Assembly (NCBI RefSeq): GCF_900187065.1
Contig: NZ_LT906483.1
Span: 2,170,001-2,234,000 of the forward strand
DNA length: 64,000 nt
Source: Mycolicibacterium thermoresistibile
GTDB lineage: Bacteria > Actinomycetota > Actinomycetes > Mycobacteriales > Mycobacteriaceae
Direction: 5' to 3'
The translations under genes were made by a program, and so were the position numbers. Shown here in pieces: positions 8,748 through 17,017 of this stretch (positions are counted from its first letter, which is position 1; every line of letters starts with the position of its first letter). Below the pieces are notes generated by a model that searched no databases, was not told where the DNA came from, and was given only the letters and a program-made list of their open reading frames with translations.

Positions 8748-10274
8748 TTACCCGCAATGTGCGAGCTCGAGGGTCTGACATTCCAGCCCCACCGGAAGGT
8801 GGTGGGTGGCGACGACGACGGCGCGGTCGGCGGGGAACATCGCGCCCGGGGTGAGCAGATCGACCAGCATCTGCTCGGCGTCGCCGGCGTCGAGATGTTC
8901 GGTGGGTTCGTCGAGAAGCACGATCGGCGACGTCGACACCAGCGCCCGGGCCAACAGCAACCGGCGGCGTTGTCCTGCCGACACCGCTGCCGCGCCGCCG
9001 GACAGCACCGTGTCGAGTCCCCGGGGCAGGCTGTCCAACCATCGGCCCAGCCCGACCCGGCGCAGGGCCGCGCGCAGTTCGTCATCGGTGGCGTCACCGC
9101 GGGCGACCAGCAGGTTGTCGCGCACCGTGGTGTCGAACAGATGCCCGTCCTCGGCGAAGAAGGTTGCGCGGGGGAACCGGCCGCCGTCGTAGCGGTCCGC
9201 CAGGTTCATCAGCAGGGTGGTCTTGCCGGAGCCGCTGGGCCCGAGGACCGCCAGCCGGCTCCCGTGCGTGATGTCCGGTGTCGGGACCGTGAGTCGGGGC
9301 CGGCCGTGCTCGGCCGGATCGATCAGCTCGGCCAGCCGGCGCGCGGCGATCCGGGACCGGGTCAACTGCACGGCGGCGCCCGGAAGCGCCGTGGTCGCCT
9401 CGAAAGCCGACAGCGGTAACAGCATCAGGATCGCGACGGTCGTCGGTGCGACGGCGCCGGCCAGCGGAATCGCGGCGACGACGGCGCCGAGCACCGCCGC
9501 GCCGATGGCGAGGGTGGTGGCCGCGTTGGCGAGGGCGGCCGGTGCCGCGGCCCGGTCGGCGGCATCCCCCCATGCGTGGTGCCGGCGCTCCGCCTCGGTG
9601 ATCACCGCCTCGAGCCGACCGCTGACCCGCAGTTCCGGCGCATGCTGCAGGGCCAGCATCGCCGCCGTGTTGCGATCGGATTGGTATTGTGCGGCAACGG
9701 CTTCGGTCGAGGTGACGGCACGTGCCGCCATCCGGGGCGCCAGCACCCCGGCGATCAGCAGGCAGACGGCCAGCACGACCGCCGCCGCGGGCGAGATCAC
9801 CGCGATGACCGAGACCGCCGCCACCGCCAGCACCACCGCGACCGCGATCGGCAGCACCGCGCGGACCAGGACATCGGCGACCTCGTCGACCGAGTCGCCC
9901 ACCCGGGCGACCAGTTCGCCGCTGGAGAACCGGCTGACGACGTGTTCGGGCGCCTCGGCCAGCCGGGTGTACAGCGTGGTACGGGCGTGCTCGGCGGCGC
10001 GCAGCGCGGTGTCATGCGACGCCAGCCGTTCGCAGTAGTGGAACACGCCGCGGGAGATGCCCAGTGCGCGAACGGTCGTCACCGCCACGGTGAGATGCAG
10101 GACCGGCGGCATCTGCCAGGCGCGGGTGATCAGCCAGGCCGACACCCCGGCCAGCGCCAGCGCACTGCCCAACGACAGCACCCCGAAGGTCACGGCCAGG
10201 GCCAGCCGCGGCAACCGCGGCCGCAGCAGCGGAATCATCGACCACAGCGGGTCAGCGGTGGGCGAGTGCCGCAT
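8748..10274 (-). CDS. cydC: Cytochrome bd assembly ABC transporter subunit CydC
   Basis: CydC pairs with CydD in a heterodimeric ABC exporter needed to assemble cytochrome bd, moving thiols or haem depending on the model. Residues 1-310 contain six membrane helices. The ATPase domain has Walker A GPSGSGKTTLL near 345, the signature VSAGQRRRLLLARAL near 437 and Walker B IVLLDEPTEHLD near 456. The signature uses VSAGQ instead of LSGGQ, as in other mycobacterial CydC proteins. The gene overlaps the end of cydD by 23 nt. It is the last gene of the operon cydA-cydB-cydD-cydC. Confidence 0.93.
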   Translation of the reverse strand: MRHSPTADPLWSMIPLLRPRLPRLALAVTFGVLSLGSALALAGVSAWLITRAWQMPPVLHLTVAVTTVRALGISRGVFHYCERLASHDTALRAAEHARTTLYTRLAEAPEHVVSRFSSGELVARVGDSVDEVADVLVRAVLPIAVAVVLAVAAVSVIAVISPAAAVVLAVCLLIAGVLAPRMAARAVTSTEAVAAQYQSDRNTAAMLALQHAPELRVSGRLEAVITEAERRHHAWGDAADRAAAPAALANAATTLAIGAAVLGAVVAAIPLAGAVAPTTVAILMLLPLSAFEATTALPGAAVQLTRSRIAARRLAELIDPAEHGRPRLTVPTPDITHGSRLAVLGPSGSGKTTLLMNLADRYDGGRFPRATFFAEDGHLFDTTVRDNLLVARGDATDDELRAALRRVGLGRWLDSLPRGLDTVLSGGAAAVSAGQRRRLLLARALVSTSPIVLLDEPTEHLDAGDAEQMLVDLLTPGAMFPADRAVVVATHHLPVGLECQTLELAHCG

Positions 10275-11895
10275 CGGCGGCCGCCTCCTTCAGGTACACC
10301 ACCCGGTCGGCGATGGACAGCACCGGTTCGCGGTGACCGACCACGACCACCGTGGCGCCCGCACGGGCCCGGTCGGTGATCGCGGCCAGCACCCGGGCCT
10401 CCATGGCGGCGTCGAGGTGGGCGGTCGGTTCGTCGAGCAGCAGCACCGGCGCGGGCGAGCCGAGCGCGCGGGCCAGGCCGAGCCGCTGGCGCTGACCGAG
10501 TGACAGGCCCACGCCGTCGCGGCCCAGCGGGGTGTCCATGCCGTCCGGAAGTGCCGCCAGTACCTCATCGAAACCCGATCTGCGGAACGCGTTCTCAGGA
10601 TCCTCGAGCGGCCCGAACAGGGACAGGTTGTCCCGGACTGTGCCGGGTATGAGCACCGGGCGGTGCGGTAGCCAGGCGATCTGACGCCACCACGCCGGCA
10701 GATCGAGTTCGCCGATGTCCACGCCGCCGACCCGGACCGAACCGGACAGCGGCGGGGCCAGTCCCAGCACGGTGTGCAGGACAGAGCTCTTGCCCACCCC
10801 GTTCGGGCCGGTCAGCACGGTGACACAACCGGGTCCGAGGTCCGCGGTGAGGGCGTCGACTTCGATGGTGGCGCCGGCGGCCTCCACCACCCGGGTGCCA
10901 CCGGCCGGCCGCGGTGCGGCGTCGAGAAGTTCGAATGCCTTGTCCGCAGCTGCTTTTCCGTCCTGTGCCGCGTGGAATTCGACGCCGATGCGACGGAGCG
11001 GCCAGAACACCTCCGGCGCCAGCAGCAGCGCGGTGAGCCCCGCCGTCAGCGTCATCTCCCCGTACACCAGGCGCAACCCGATGCCGACCGCCACCAGCGC
11101 CACGCTCAGGGTCGCGAGCAGTTCCAGGACGAACGCCGACAGGAAGGCGATCCGCAACGTGGCCATCGTCGAGCGGCGGTGCGCCGCAACCAGTTCGGCG
11201 ATCCGCCGGGCTGATCCGTCGATCCGGTTCAGGGCGCGCAGGGTGGGGATTCCGGCGATCAGGTCGAGGGTCCGGTTCTGTAGATTCGTCATCGCCGCCA
11301 GCGCCGCCGCGGAGTGGTCGCGGGTGGTGAGGCCGATCAGCACCATGAACAACGGGATCAACGGCAGCACGATCAGCACCGTGACCGCGGACTGCAGATC
11401 ATGCCAGGCGATGGCGAACACCGCTGCCGGGGTGAGGATCCCGGCCGAGAACAGGGTCGGCAGATAGCCGGTGAAGTACGGACGCAACCCGTCCAGTCCG
11501 CGGGTCACCACCGCCGCGGCGCGGTCGCGGGCCGCGGCGAGGTCACGCGGTGCCGCCGCGGTGACGGTGCGCAGCACCTTGCTGCTCAGTTCGGCGATCA
11601 CCGCGGTGGCGCCGCGTTGGGACAGCCGGCCCTGCTGCCAGTGCGCGCCGGTGCGGATCAACCACAACCCGGTCAGCAGCGCCAGTTGATCCGACCAGTA
11701 CGCCACCGTGCGGGTGGCCGGATCGGTGATGACGCCCGCCACGATCCCGGCCAGCACGACGGCCGAACCGATGGTGGCGGCGGCGATCACCGTGCTCGCG
11801 GCCACCGATGCGGCGAGATAACGCCGCATCGCCGCTGACTCACGCCACGCGTTCAGGAGACTACCTCGGCAATCCGATCGGGGGAGGTATCGCAT
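10252..11895 (-). CDS. cydD: Cytochrome bd assembly ABC transporter subunit CydD
   Basis: CydD is the partner half-transporter of CydC. Six membrane helices occupy about residues 25-300, followed by an ATPase domain with Walker A TGPNGVGKSSVLHTVLG, signature LSLGQRQRLGLARALG and Walker B VLLLDEPTAHLD. Two starts are possible. The ATG at 11895 overlaps cydB by 35 nt and keeps residues (LLNAWRESAAMRRYL) that look like the usual pre-helix segment. The ATG at 11829 gives a non-overlapping 525-residue protein but neither start has a clear ribosome site. I prefer the longer form. The genes are clearly co-transcribed. Confidence 0.9.
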   Translation of the reverse strand: MRYLPRSDCRGSLLNAWRESAAMRRYLAASVAASTVIAAATIGSAVVLAGIVAGVITDPATRTVAYWSDQLALLTGLWLIRTGAHWQQGRLSQRGATAVIAELSSKVLRTVTAAAPRDLAAARDRAAAVVTRGLDGLRPYFTGYLPTLFSAGILTPAAVFAIAWHDLQSAVTVLIVLPLIPLFMVLIGLTTRDHSAAALAAMTNLQNRTLDLIAGIPTLRALNRIDGSARRIAELVAAHRRSTMATLRIAFLSAFVLELLATLSVALVAVGIGLRLVYGEMTLTAGLTALLLAPEVFWPLRRIGVEFHAAQDGKAAADKAFELLDAAPRPAGGTRVVEAAGATIEVDALTADLGPGCVTVLTGPNGVGKSSVLHTVLGLAPPLSGSVRVGGVDIGELDLPAWWRQIAWLPHRPVLIPGTVRDNLSLFGPLEDPENAFRRSGFDEVLAALPDGMDTPLGRDGVGLSLGQRQRLGLARALGSPAPVLLLDEPTAHLDAAMEARVLAAITDRARAGATVVVVGHREPVLSIADRVVYLKEAAADAALAHR

Positions 11896-12901
11896 CGGTG
11901 CTGATCCGCTTGCGGAACACCCAGTATGTCCAGGCCTGGTAACCCAGCACCAGCGGCAGCAGCGTGAGCGCCGCCCACGACATGATCTGCAGCGTGTACG
12001 GCGTCGACGACCCGTTGTAGATCGTCACGCTCCATTCCGGGTTCAGGGTGGAGGGCAACAGGTTCGGATACATCGCACCGAAGATCAGCACGGTGACGGC
12101 GGTGATGACGACCACGGTGTTGAAGAACGCCCAGCCCTCGCGCCGGCCGGCCCACATCAGCCCCACGGCGACCAGCAGGGCCACCACCGCGACGCCCAGC
12201 GCCACCCAGGTCCAGTCGGTGCCGTGGGCGAGCTGGGTCCACAGCCCGAAACCTCCGGCGAGCACGATCACCGGCGCGGACAGCCATTTGGCGAACCGGA
12301 ACGCGTCGGCGCGCACCGATCCGGCGGTCTTGAGCGCCACGAACACCGCCCCGTAGAACGCGAACAGCGACGCCGTCGCCAGCCCGCCGAGCAGGGTGTA
12401 ACCGTTCAGCACGTCGGTGAGCCCCGGGTGCGCCCGCCCGTCCGCGTCGATCGGCAGACCACGCAACAGGATCGCGAACGCCACACCCCACAGCACGGCC
12501 GGCAGCCAGGAGCCGACCGCGATCCCGGCGTCGGCCCACTTGCGCCAGCGCTCGTCGTCGATCTTGCCCCGCCACTCGATGCCGACGATGCGCACGATCA
12601 TCCCGAACAGGATCGCCAGCAACGGCAGGTACAGCGCCGAGAACAGGGTGGCGTACCAGTTGGGGAATGCCGCGAACATGGATGCGCCCGCGGTGATCAG
12701 CCACACCTCGTTGGCGTCCCAGACCGGGCCGATCGTGTTGAGCACGGCCCGGCGCCGGGGCTCCGGATCGCCCTCGCCGGCCGCGCCGAGCGGGCCCATC
12801 AGCATGCCGACGCCGAAGTCGAAACCCTCCAGCACCAGAAAGCCGAGGAACAGTGCGGCGATGAGGATGAACCACAGTTCTTGCAATCCCACCGAAATCA
12901 C
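11861..12901 (-). CDS. cydB: Cytochrome bd ubiquinol/menaquinol oxidase subunit II
   Basis: CydB is the structural subunit II of the cytochrome bd quinol oxidase, which reduces oxygen to water without pumping protons. The 346-residue protein starts with QELWFILIAALFLGFLVLEG and contains the conserved GFDFGVGMLMG in the first helix pair. There are eight to nine predicted membrane helices. The GTG at 12901 is nearly inside an AGAGGG ribosome site. A GTG at 12892 has better spacing, so the true N-terminus may be three residues shorter. The gene follows cydA by 6 nt and is translationally linked to it. Confidence 0.96.
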   Translation of the reverse strand: MISVGLQELWFILIAALFLGFLVLEGFDFGVGMLMGPLGAAGEGDPEPRRRAVLNTIGPVWDANEVWLITAGASMFAAFPNWYATLFSALYLPLLAILFGMIVRIVGIEWRGKIDDERWRKWADAGIAVGSWLPAVLWGVAFAILLRGLPIDADGRAHPGLTDVLNGYTLLGGLATASLFAFYGAVFVALKTAGSVRADAFRFAKWLSAPVIVLAGGFGLWTQLAHGTDWTWVALGVAVVALLVAVGLMWAGRREGWAFFNTVVVITAVTVLIFGAMYPNLLPSTLNPEWSVTIYNGSSTPYTLQIMSWAALTLLPLVLGYQAWTYWVFRKRISTDAIPPPIGLPR

Positions 12902-12907
12902 GCCCTC

Positions 12908-14368
12908 TCAGTAGGCGAACGACAGTTGGGCCATCTCGTCGTCACCGGGCGGCGACGGCGGGACCGGTTCGGAGTCGTGCTCCTGGGGCCCTTCCACCAC
13001 GTAGCGGCGCATCAACCAGAACCAGATCACCGCGAGCACCCCGTAGATCAGGGTGAACACGGTCAGCGAGAACAGCACCGTGCCCGGCGCGTGACCGGAG
13101 ACGCCCTCCTGGACGGTCAGCCGCACCAGCTCGTCACCGTCGGGGGCGGGCACCACCACCCACGGTTGGCGGCCCATCTCGGTGAAGATCCAACCGGCCG
13201 AACTGGCCAGGAACGGGGTCGGGATGGTGGCGATGCCGAACCGGCCGAACCAGAGTTGGTGCGGGATGCGGCCGCGCCGGGTCAGCCACAGCGCCACCAG
13301 CGCGAACGCGACCGGGACCAGCATCAGGCCGATCATGGCGCGGAACGACCAGTACGTGACGAACAGGTTCGGCCGGTAATTGCCCGGCCCGAACCGCTGT
13401 TCGTACTGCTGTTGGAGGTCCTCCACCCCTTCCAGGGTGACGCCGCTGAACGTGCCCTCGGCCAGGAACGGCAGCACATACGGTACCTCGATGAGGTGGA
13501 CCACGCTGTCGCAGTTGTTGTGCCGGCCGACGGTGAGCACCGAGAAGCCCGGATCGGTCGCGGTGTAGCACAGCGATTCCGCCGAGGCCATCTTCATCGG
13601 CTGCTGGACGAACATCAGTTTGCCCTGGATGTCGCCGGTGAAGAACAGCGCGACCGAGGAGACCAGCACCACCACGCAGGACGCGATGGTGGCGGGCCGG
13701 TACAGCGTCGGCGCCGGCGCCGACTCATCGGGGTTGCGGTGCGAACGGACCATCAGCCAGGCGCACACCCCGGCGACGAAGGCGCCGGCGGTGAGGAACG
13801 ATGCCGCCACCGCATGCAGGAAGGCCCAGATCGCGGTGTTGTTGGTGAGCAGCGCGACGAAGTTCTCCAACTCGGCCCGGCCCGTCTCGGGGTTGAATCG
13901 GGCTCCCACCGGGTGCTGCATGAACGAGTTCGCGGCGATGATGAAGTACGCCGAGGCGTTCACCGCGAACGCGACGATCCAGATGCACGCCAGGTGCACC
14001 CACCGGTTGAGCCGGCCCCAGCCGAAGACCCACAGCCCGATGAAGGTCGACTCGAAGAAGAAGGCGACCAGGCCCTCGAACGCCAGTGGGGCGCCGAAGA
14101 TGTCGCCGACGAACCGGGAGTACTCGCTCCAGTTCATGCCGAACTGGAACTCCTGAACCACCCCGGTGGCCACCCCGAGTGCGAAGTTGATCAAGAAGAG
14201 TTTGCCGAAAAACCTGGTCAGCCGGTACCAGGCGGTGTTGCCGGTGACCATCCAGGCGGTCTGCATGGCCGCCAGGATCGGCGCCAACCCGATCGTGAGC
14301 GGTACGAAGATGAAGTGGTAGACGGTGGTGATCCCGAATTGCCACCGTGACAGATCCAGCGCGTCCAT
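12908..14368 (-). CDS. cydA: Cytochrome bd oxidase subunit I
   Basis: CydA carries haems b558, b595 and d and the quinol-oxidation loop. The mycobacterial bd oxidase is a high-affinity, copper-free terminal oxidase. The N-terminus MDALDLSRWQFGITTVYHF contains His18, the haem ligand position. The sequence GWIFTEMGRQPWVV near residue 390 is the conserved C-terminal helix motif, and a short-type Q-loop lies between. I chose the ATG at 14368 because GGGAGGGGCC precedes it, and because upstream in-frame residues (MSNITTIST) are low complexity and fall over the operator. Length 486 is usual. An inverted repeat just upstream suggests repression. Confidence 0.97.
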   Translation of the reverse strand: MDALDLSRWQFGITTVYHFIFVPLTIGLAPILAAMQTAWMVTGNTAWYRLTRFFGKLFLINFALGVATGVVQEFQFGMNWSEYSRFVGDIFGAPLAFEGLVAFFFESTFIGLWVFGWGRLNRWVHLACIWIVAFAVNASAYFIIAANSFMQHPVGARFNPETGRAELENFVALLTNNTAIWAFLHAVAASFLTAGAFVAGVCAWLMVRSHRNPDESAPAPTLYRPATIASCVVVLVSSVALFFTGDIQGKLMFVQQPMKMASAESLCYTATDPGFSVLTVGRHNNCDSVVHLIEVPYVLPFLAEGTFSGVTLEGVEDLQQQYEQRFGPGNYRPNLFVTYWSFRAMIGLMLVPVAFALVALWLTRRGRIPHQLWFGRFGIATIPTPFLASSAGWIFTEMGRQPWVVVPAPDGDELVRLTVQEGVSGHAPGTVLFSLTVFTLIYGVLAVIWFWLMRRYVVEGPQEHDSEPVPPSPPGDDEMAQLSFAY

Positions 14369-14393
14369 CGGCCCCTCCCGTACCCTCCTGAGA

Positions 14394-14412
14394 CTACTAC
14401 TGGATGTAGTAG
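14394..14412. promoter_or_regulatory. Inverted-repeat operator upstream of cydA
   Basis: The 19-bp sequence CTACTACTGGATGTAGTAG has perfect 7-bp arms around a 5-nt centre, 25 nt before the cydA start. On the cydA strand a possible -10 (TAGTCT) overlaps its proximal edge. The same arms with the same spacing recur at 53516-53534 in front of the copper locus. Arms built on TACTAC/GTAGTA resemble operators of BlaI/MecI/CopY-type repressors, which is family knowledge; which protein binds here is inferred. Confidence 0.65.
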
Positions 14413-14470
14413 AGATGGTTGTAATGTTGCTCACCGGCGGCCGGGCGCCGCCGGTGAGCCGTCCGATCCC

Positions 14471-15061
14471 CTAGCCGCCGGTGGTGAGTTCCTCGAGCCT
14501 GCGGGTCGCCTTCCGCACGCTGAACGCGGCGACGATCTCGAACACACCGAGCACGATCAGCCAGACACCGGTGACCAGCATCAGCACGGTGAGCGACGAG
14601 AACGGGAACGCCAGCATCACGATGCCGGCCAGCAGGCTGACGATCCCGAAGAAGATGTGCCAGCCGCGGCCGGGCAGATCCGGATCGCTCACCGCCGACA
14701 CCGCGGTGGCCACGCCGCGGAAGACGAATCCGATGCCGATCCAGATGGCCAGCAGCAGCACCACCAGCGCGACATCGCCCTCCCACAGCTGCCGGATCGA
14801 CAGCACGGCGAGGATGAGCGCGGCGGCGCCGCCGATGAACAGCAACACCCGACCGCCGGCCGAGACGTCCAGCGTGAACGCGACGATCACCTGGGTGATC
14901 CCGGCCACCAACAGATATGCGCCGAACAGGATGGCGGCGGCGACGATCGACTCACCGGGCCACACCAGGATGAGCACCCCGAGGATGACCGCGAGGACAC
15001 CGGAGACCAGGGTGGACTTCCACAGGTACGGCAACAGCCGTGGCGAAGCAGCAGTGTTCAT
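14471..15061 (-). CDS. HdeD-family (DUF308) membrane protein
   Basis: The 196-residue protein has six hydrophobic helices in three repeated pairs with short loops (GVLAVILGVLILVWPGESIV, then similar LLAGIVMLAFPFSSL), the internal duplication typical of the HdeD/DUF308 family linked to acid or general stress in enteric bacteria. The C-terminus is short and charged. The ATG follows a GGGA sequence; a longer frame to 15109 exists but adds only polar residues. It lies divergent to the sensor kinase across 86 nt, so both may respond to the same signal. The function in mycobacteria is unknown. Confidence 0.85.
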   Translation of the reverse strand: MNTAASPRLLPYLWKSTLVSGVLAVILGVLILVWPGESIVAAAILFGAYLLVAGITQVIVAFTLDVSAGGRVLLFIGGAAALILAVLSIRQLWEGDVALVVLLLAIWIGIGFVFRGVATAVSAVSDPDLPGRGWHIFFGIVSLLAGIVMLAFPFSSLTVLMLVTGVWLIVLGVFEIVAAFSVRKATRRLEELTTGG

Positions 15062-15147
15062 TCCCGAAGTTTCGCACAGCAACTCGCGTCGTGACGGCAT
15101 TCTGGACATCGAGTGTGCGGTGCGTCCGGTGACTAACCTTGACCGAT

Positions 15148-16290
15148 ATGGCCGCCGAACGCGTTGACCCCGCCACCCCGCTGTGGCGGGCGGCGCAGGT
15201 GTTCCGGTTGCTCAGCTGTCTGTACGCGGTGGGATTCCAGATCGCGGTCAACGGCGATCTGCGCCACCCGGCGGCGGGCTGGCTGATGCTGGCGGTGCTG
15301 CTCGCCTGGAGCGCAGCCTGTGCGGTCGGCTATCTCAACGGATTCGCTCGCCGGCCCGGCTGGGTGATCGCGGAGATCGTGGTCGTCATCGCGCTGATGC
15401 TGGCCACCGGCCTGATCGCCGACGCGGCCTGGGTCGCCGACAACCAGTCGCTGCCCACCACCCTGTGGGCCACCAACGCCACCATCTCGGCGGCGATCCA
15501 GTTCGGCCCCGTTCGCGGCATGCTGACCGGGGTGGCGGTGATGCTGGCCGCCGCCGCGCTGAAGGGGCACATCAGCATCAACCTGGGCCGGAACGCCACC
15601 ATCGTCATCGAACTCGCGGTGGGCCTGGCCGTCGGCATGGCCGCCCAGACCGCGCGGCGTGCCCACGCCGAACTGCGACGGGCGGCCCGGCTGGCCGCGG
15701 TGACCGAGGAACGGGAACGGCTGTCCCGGCAGGTCCACGACGGTGCGATCCAGGTGCTGGCGCTGGTGGCGCGCCGGGGCCGTGAGATCGGGGGAGAGGT
15801 CACCGAACTCGCCGAGCTCGCCGGTGAGCAGGAGCGGGCGCTGCGCCGGCTGGTCAGCGCCACCGAGAGCGCACCGGGCGGTGCCGACCACACGGTCGAC
15901 GTGGCGACCCTGTTGCGCCGCCGCGCCTGCGACCGGGTGACGATGAGCCTGCCCGGCACACCGGTGCCGATGGACGCCGACGTCGCCGCGGAACTCGATG
16001 CGGCGGTGGGTAATGCGCTGGACAATGTCGCGCTGCACGCCGGCCCGGACGCCCGCGCGTTCGTGCTGGTGGAGGATCTCGGCGACACCGTGACGGTGAG
16101 CATCCGCGACGACGGTGCGGGCATCGCACCCGGCCGGCTCGACGAGGCGGTCCGGGAGGGCCGGATGGGCATCGCGAAATCGATTGTCGGCAGGATGGAG
16201 TCGCTGGGCGGCGAGGCCGTCCTCACCACCTCGGAACGGGGCACGGAATGGGAGCTCACCGTGCCGCGGAAGGACGGTCGTCATGGGTGA
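15148..16290 (+). CDS. NarL-type sensor histidine kinase
   Basis: The 380-residue kinase has about five N-terminal membrane helices (residues 15-165), then a dimerisation helix with the phosphoacceptor histidine in RLSRQVHDGAIQVLALVARRG (HisKA_3 type). A compact HATPase domain follows, with N-box VGNALDNVALHA and G-box DDGAGIAPGR. No periplasmic sensor domain is present, so the stimulus is probably sensed in the membrane. A TAACCT -10 box ends 8 nt before this ATG, so I take it as a leaderless start over the TTG nine bases earlier. It overlaps the regulator gene by 8 nt, forming one two-component unit. Confidence 0.9.
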   Translation: MAAERVDPATPLWRAAQVFRLLSCLYAVGFQIAVNGDLRHPAAGWLMLAVLLAWSAACAVGYLNGFARRPGWVIAEIVVVIALMLATGLIADAAWVADNQSLPTTLWATNATISAAIQFGPVRGMLTGVAVMLAAAALKGHISINLGRNATIVIELAVGLAVGMAAQTARRAHAELRRAARLAAVTEERERLSRQVHDGAIQVLALVARRGREIGGEVTELAELAGEQERALRRLVSATESAPGGADHTVDVATLLRRRACDRVTMSLPGTPVPMDADVAAELDAAVGNALDNVALHAGPDARAFVLVEDLGDTVTVSIRDDGAGIAPGRLDEAVREGRMGIAKSIVGRMESLGGEAVLTTSERGTEWELTVPRKDGRHG

Positions 16291-16939
16291 ACCGCAGCAG
16301 CCCACGGTGATGGTGGTCGACGACCACCCGATCTGGCGGGAAGCCGTCGCACGGGACCTCGCCGAGGCGGGATTGTCCGTGGTGGCCACCGCCGATGGTG
16401 TCGCGGCGGCGCGGCGGCGGGCGGCCGCGGTGCGCCCGGATGTGGTGCTGATGGACATGCGCCTGCCCGATGGCGACGGTGCCCGGGCCACCGCCGAGGT
16501 GCGCGCCGTGTCGCCGGACTCGCGCGTGCTGGTGCTGTCAGCCTCCGAGGAGCGGGACGACGTCCTGGAGGCCGTGAAGGCCGGCGCCACCGGCTATCTG
16601 GTCAAGAGTGCGTCGAAAACCGAACTCGTCGACGCGGTCCACGCGACCGCCCAGGGGCGTGCGGTGTTCACACCCGGGCTGGCGGGACTGGTGCTGGGGG
16701 AGTACCGGCGGATATCCCGCCAGCCCGGCGCCGGGCCGGACGCACCGCGGCTGACCGAACGGGAGACCGAGATCCTGCGGTACGTCGCCAAGGGCCTGAC
16801 CGCCAAGCAGATCGCCGCGCAGCTCTCGCTGAGCCACCGCACCGTGGAGAACCACGTGCAGGCCACCTTCCGTAAGCTGCAGGTCGCCAACCGGGTGGAG
16901 TTGGCCCGCTACGCCATCGAACACGGCCTCGACGAATAG
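16283..16939 (+). CDS. NarL/LuxR-family response regulator
   Basis: A 218-residue regulator. The receiver domain has acidic pocket Asp13-Asp14, phosphoacceptor Asp58 in VVLMDMRLPDGDG, and Lys in GYLVKSASK. The C-terminal LuxR-type helix-turn-helix spans LTERETEILRYVAKGLTAKQ and the following recognition helix. It is the partner of the overlapping histidine kinase and should activate or repress transcription when phosphorylated. Candidate targets are the neighbours (HdeD-like gene, DUF2339 gene, dps), but this is only suggested by proximity. Confidence 0.93.
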   Translation: MGEPQQPTVMVVDDHPIWREAVARDLAEAGLSVVATADGVAAARRRAAAVRPDVVLMDMRLPDGDGARATAEVRAVSPDSRVLVLSASEERDDVLEAVKAGATGYLVKSASKTELVDAVHATAQGRAVFTPGLAGLVLGEYRRISRQPGAGPDAPRLTERETEILRYVAKGLTAKQIAAQLSLSHRTVENHVQATFRKLQVANRVELARYAIEHGLDE

Positions 16940-16967
16940 CCGCCGATCCGGGCCCGGCGGCGGAATC

Positions 16968-16981
16968 GAGTAGTCCTACTC
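16968..16981. promoter_or_regulatory. 14-bp palindrome upstream of the DUF2339 gene
   Basis: GAGTAGTCCTACTC has perfect 6-bp arms around two bases, in the 78-nt gap between the response regulator and the DUF2339 gene, about 37 nt before the latter's start. It could be an operator or the loop-less base of a weak terminator. No T-tract follows, so an operator is favoured. The binding protein is unknown; the adjacent NarL-type regulator is a candidate. Confidence 0.35.
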
Positions 16982-17017
16982 ATACCGTCGGGCAGCCGGC
17001 GCTGCCAGCATTGCCCC

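Noticed and set aside
8748..10274. Degenerate ABC signature in CydC
   Set aside because: VSAGQ is the usual form in CydC homologues, and Walker A and B are intact.
12224..14350. A 708-codon plus-strand open frame over cydB and cydA
   Set aside because: It mirrors conserved CydAB codons and translates to Arg/His/Gln-rich sequence without homology features.
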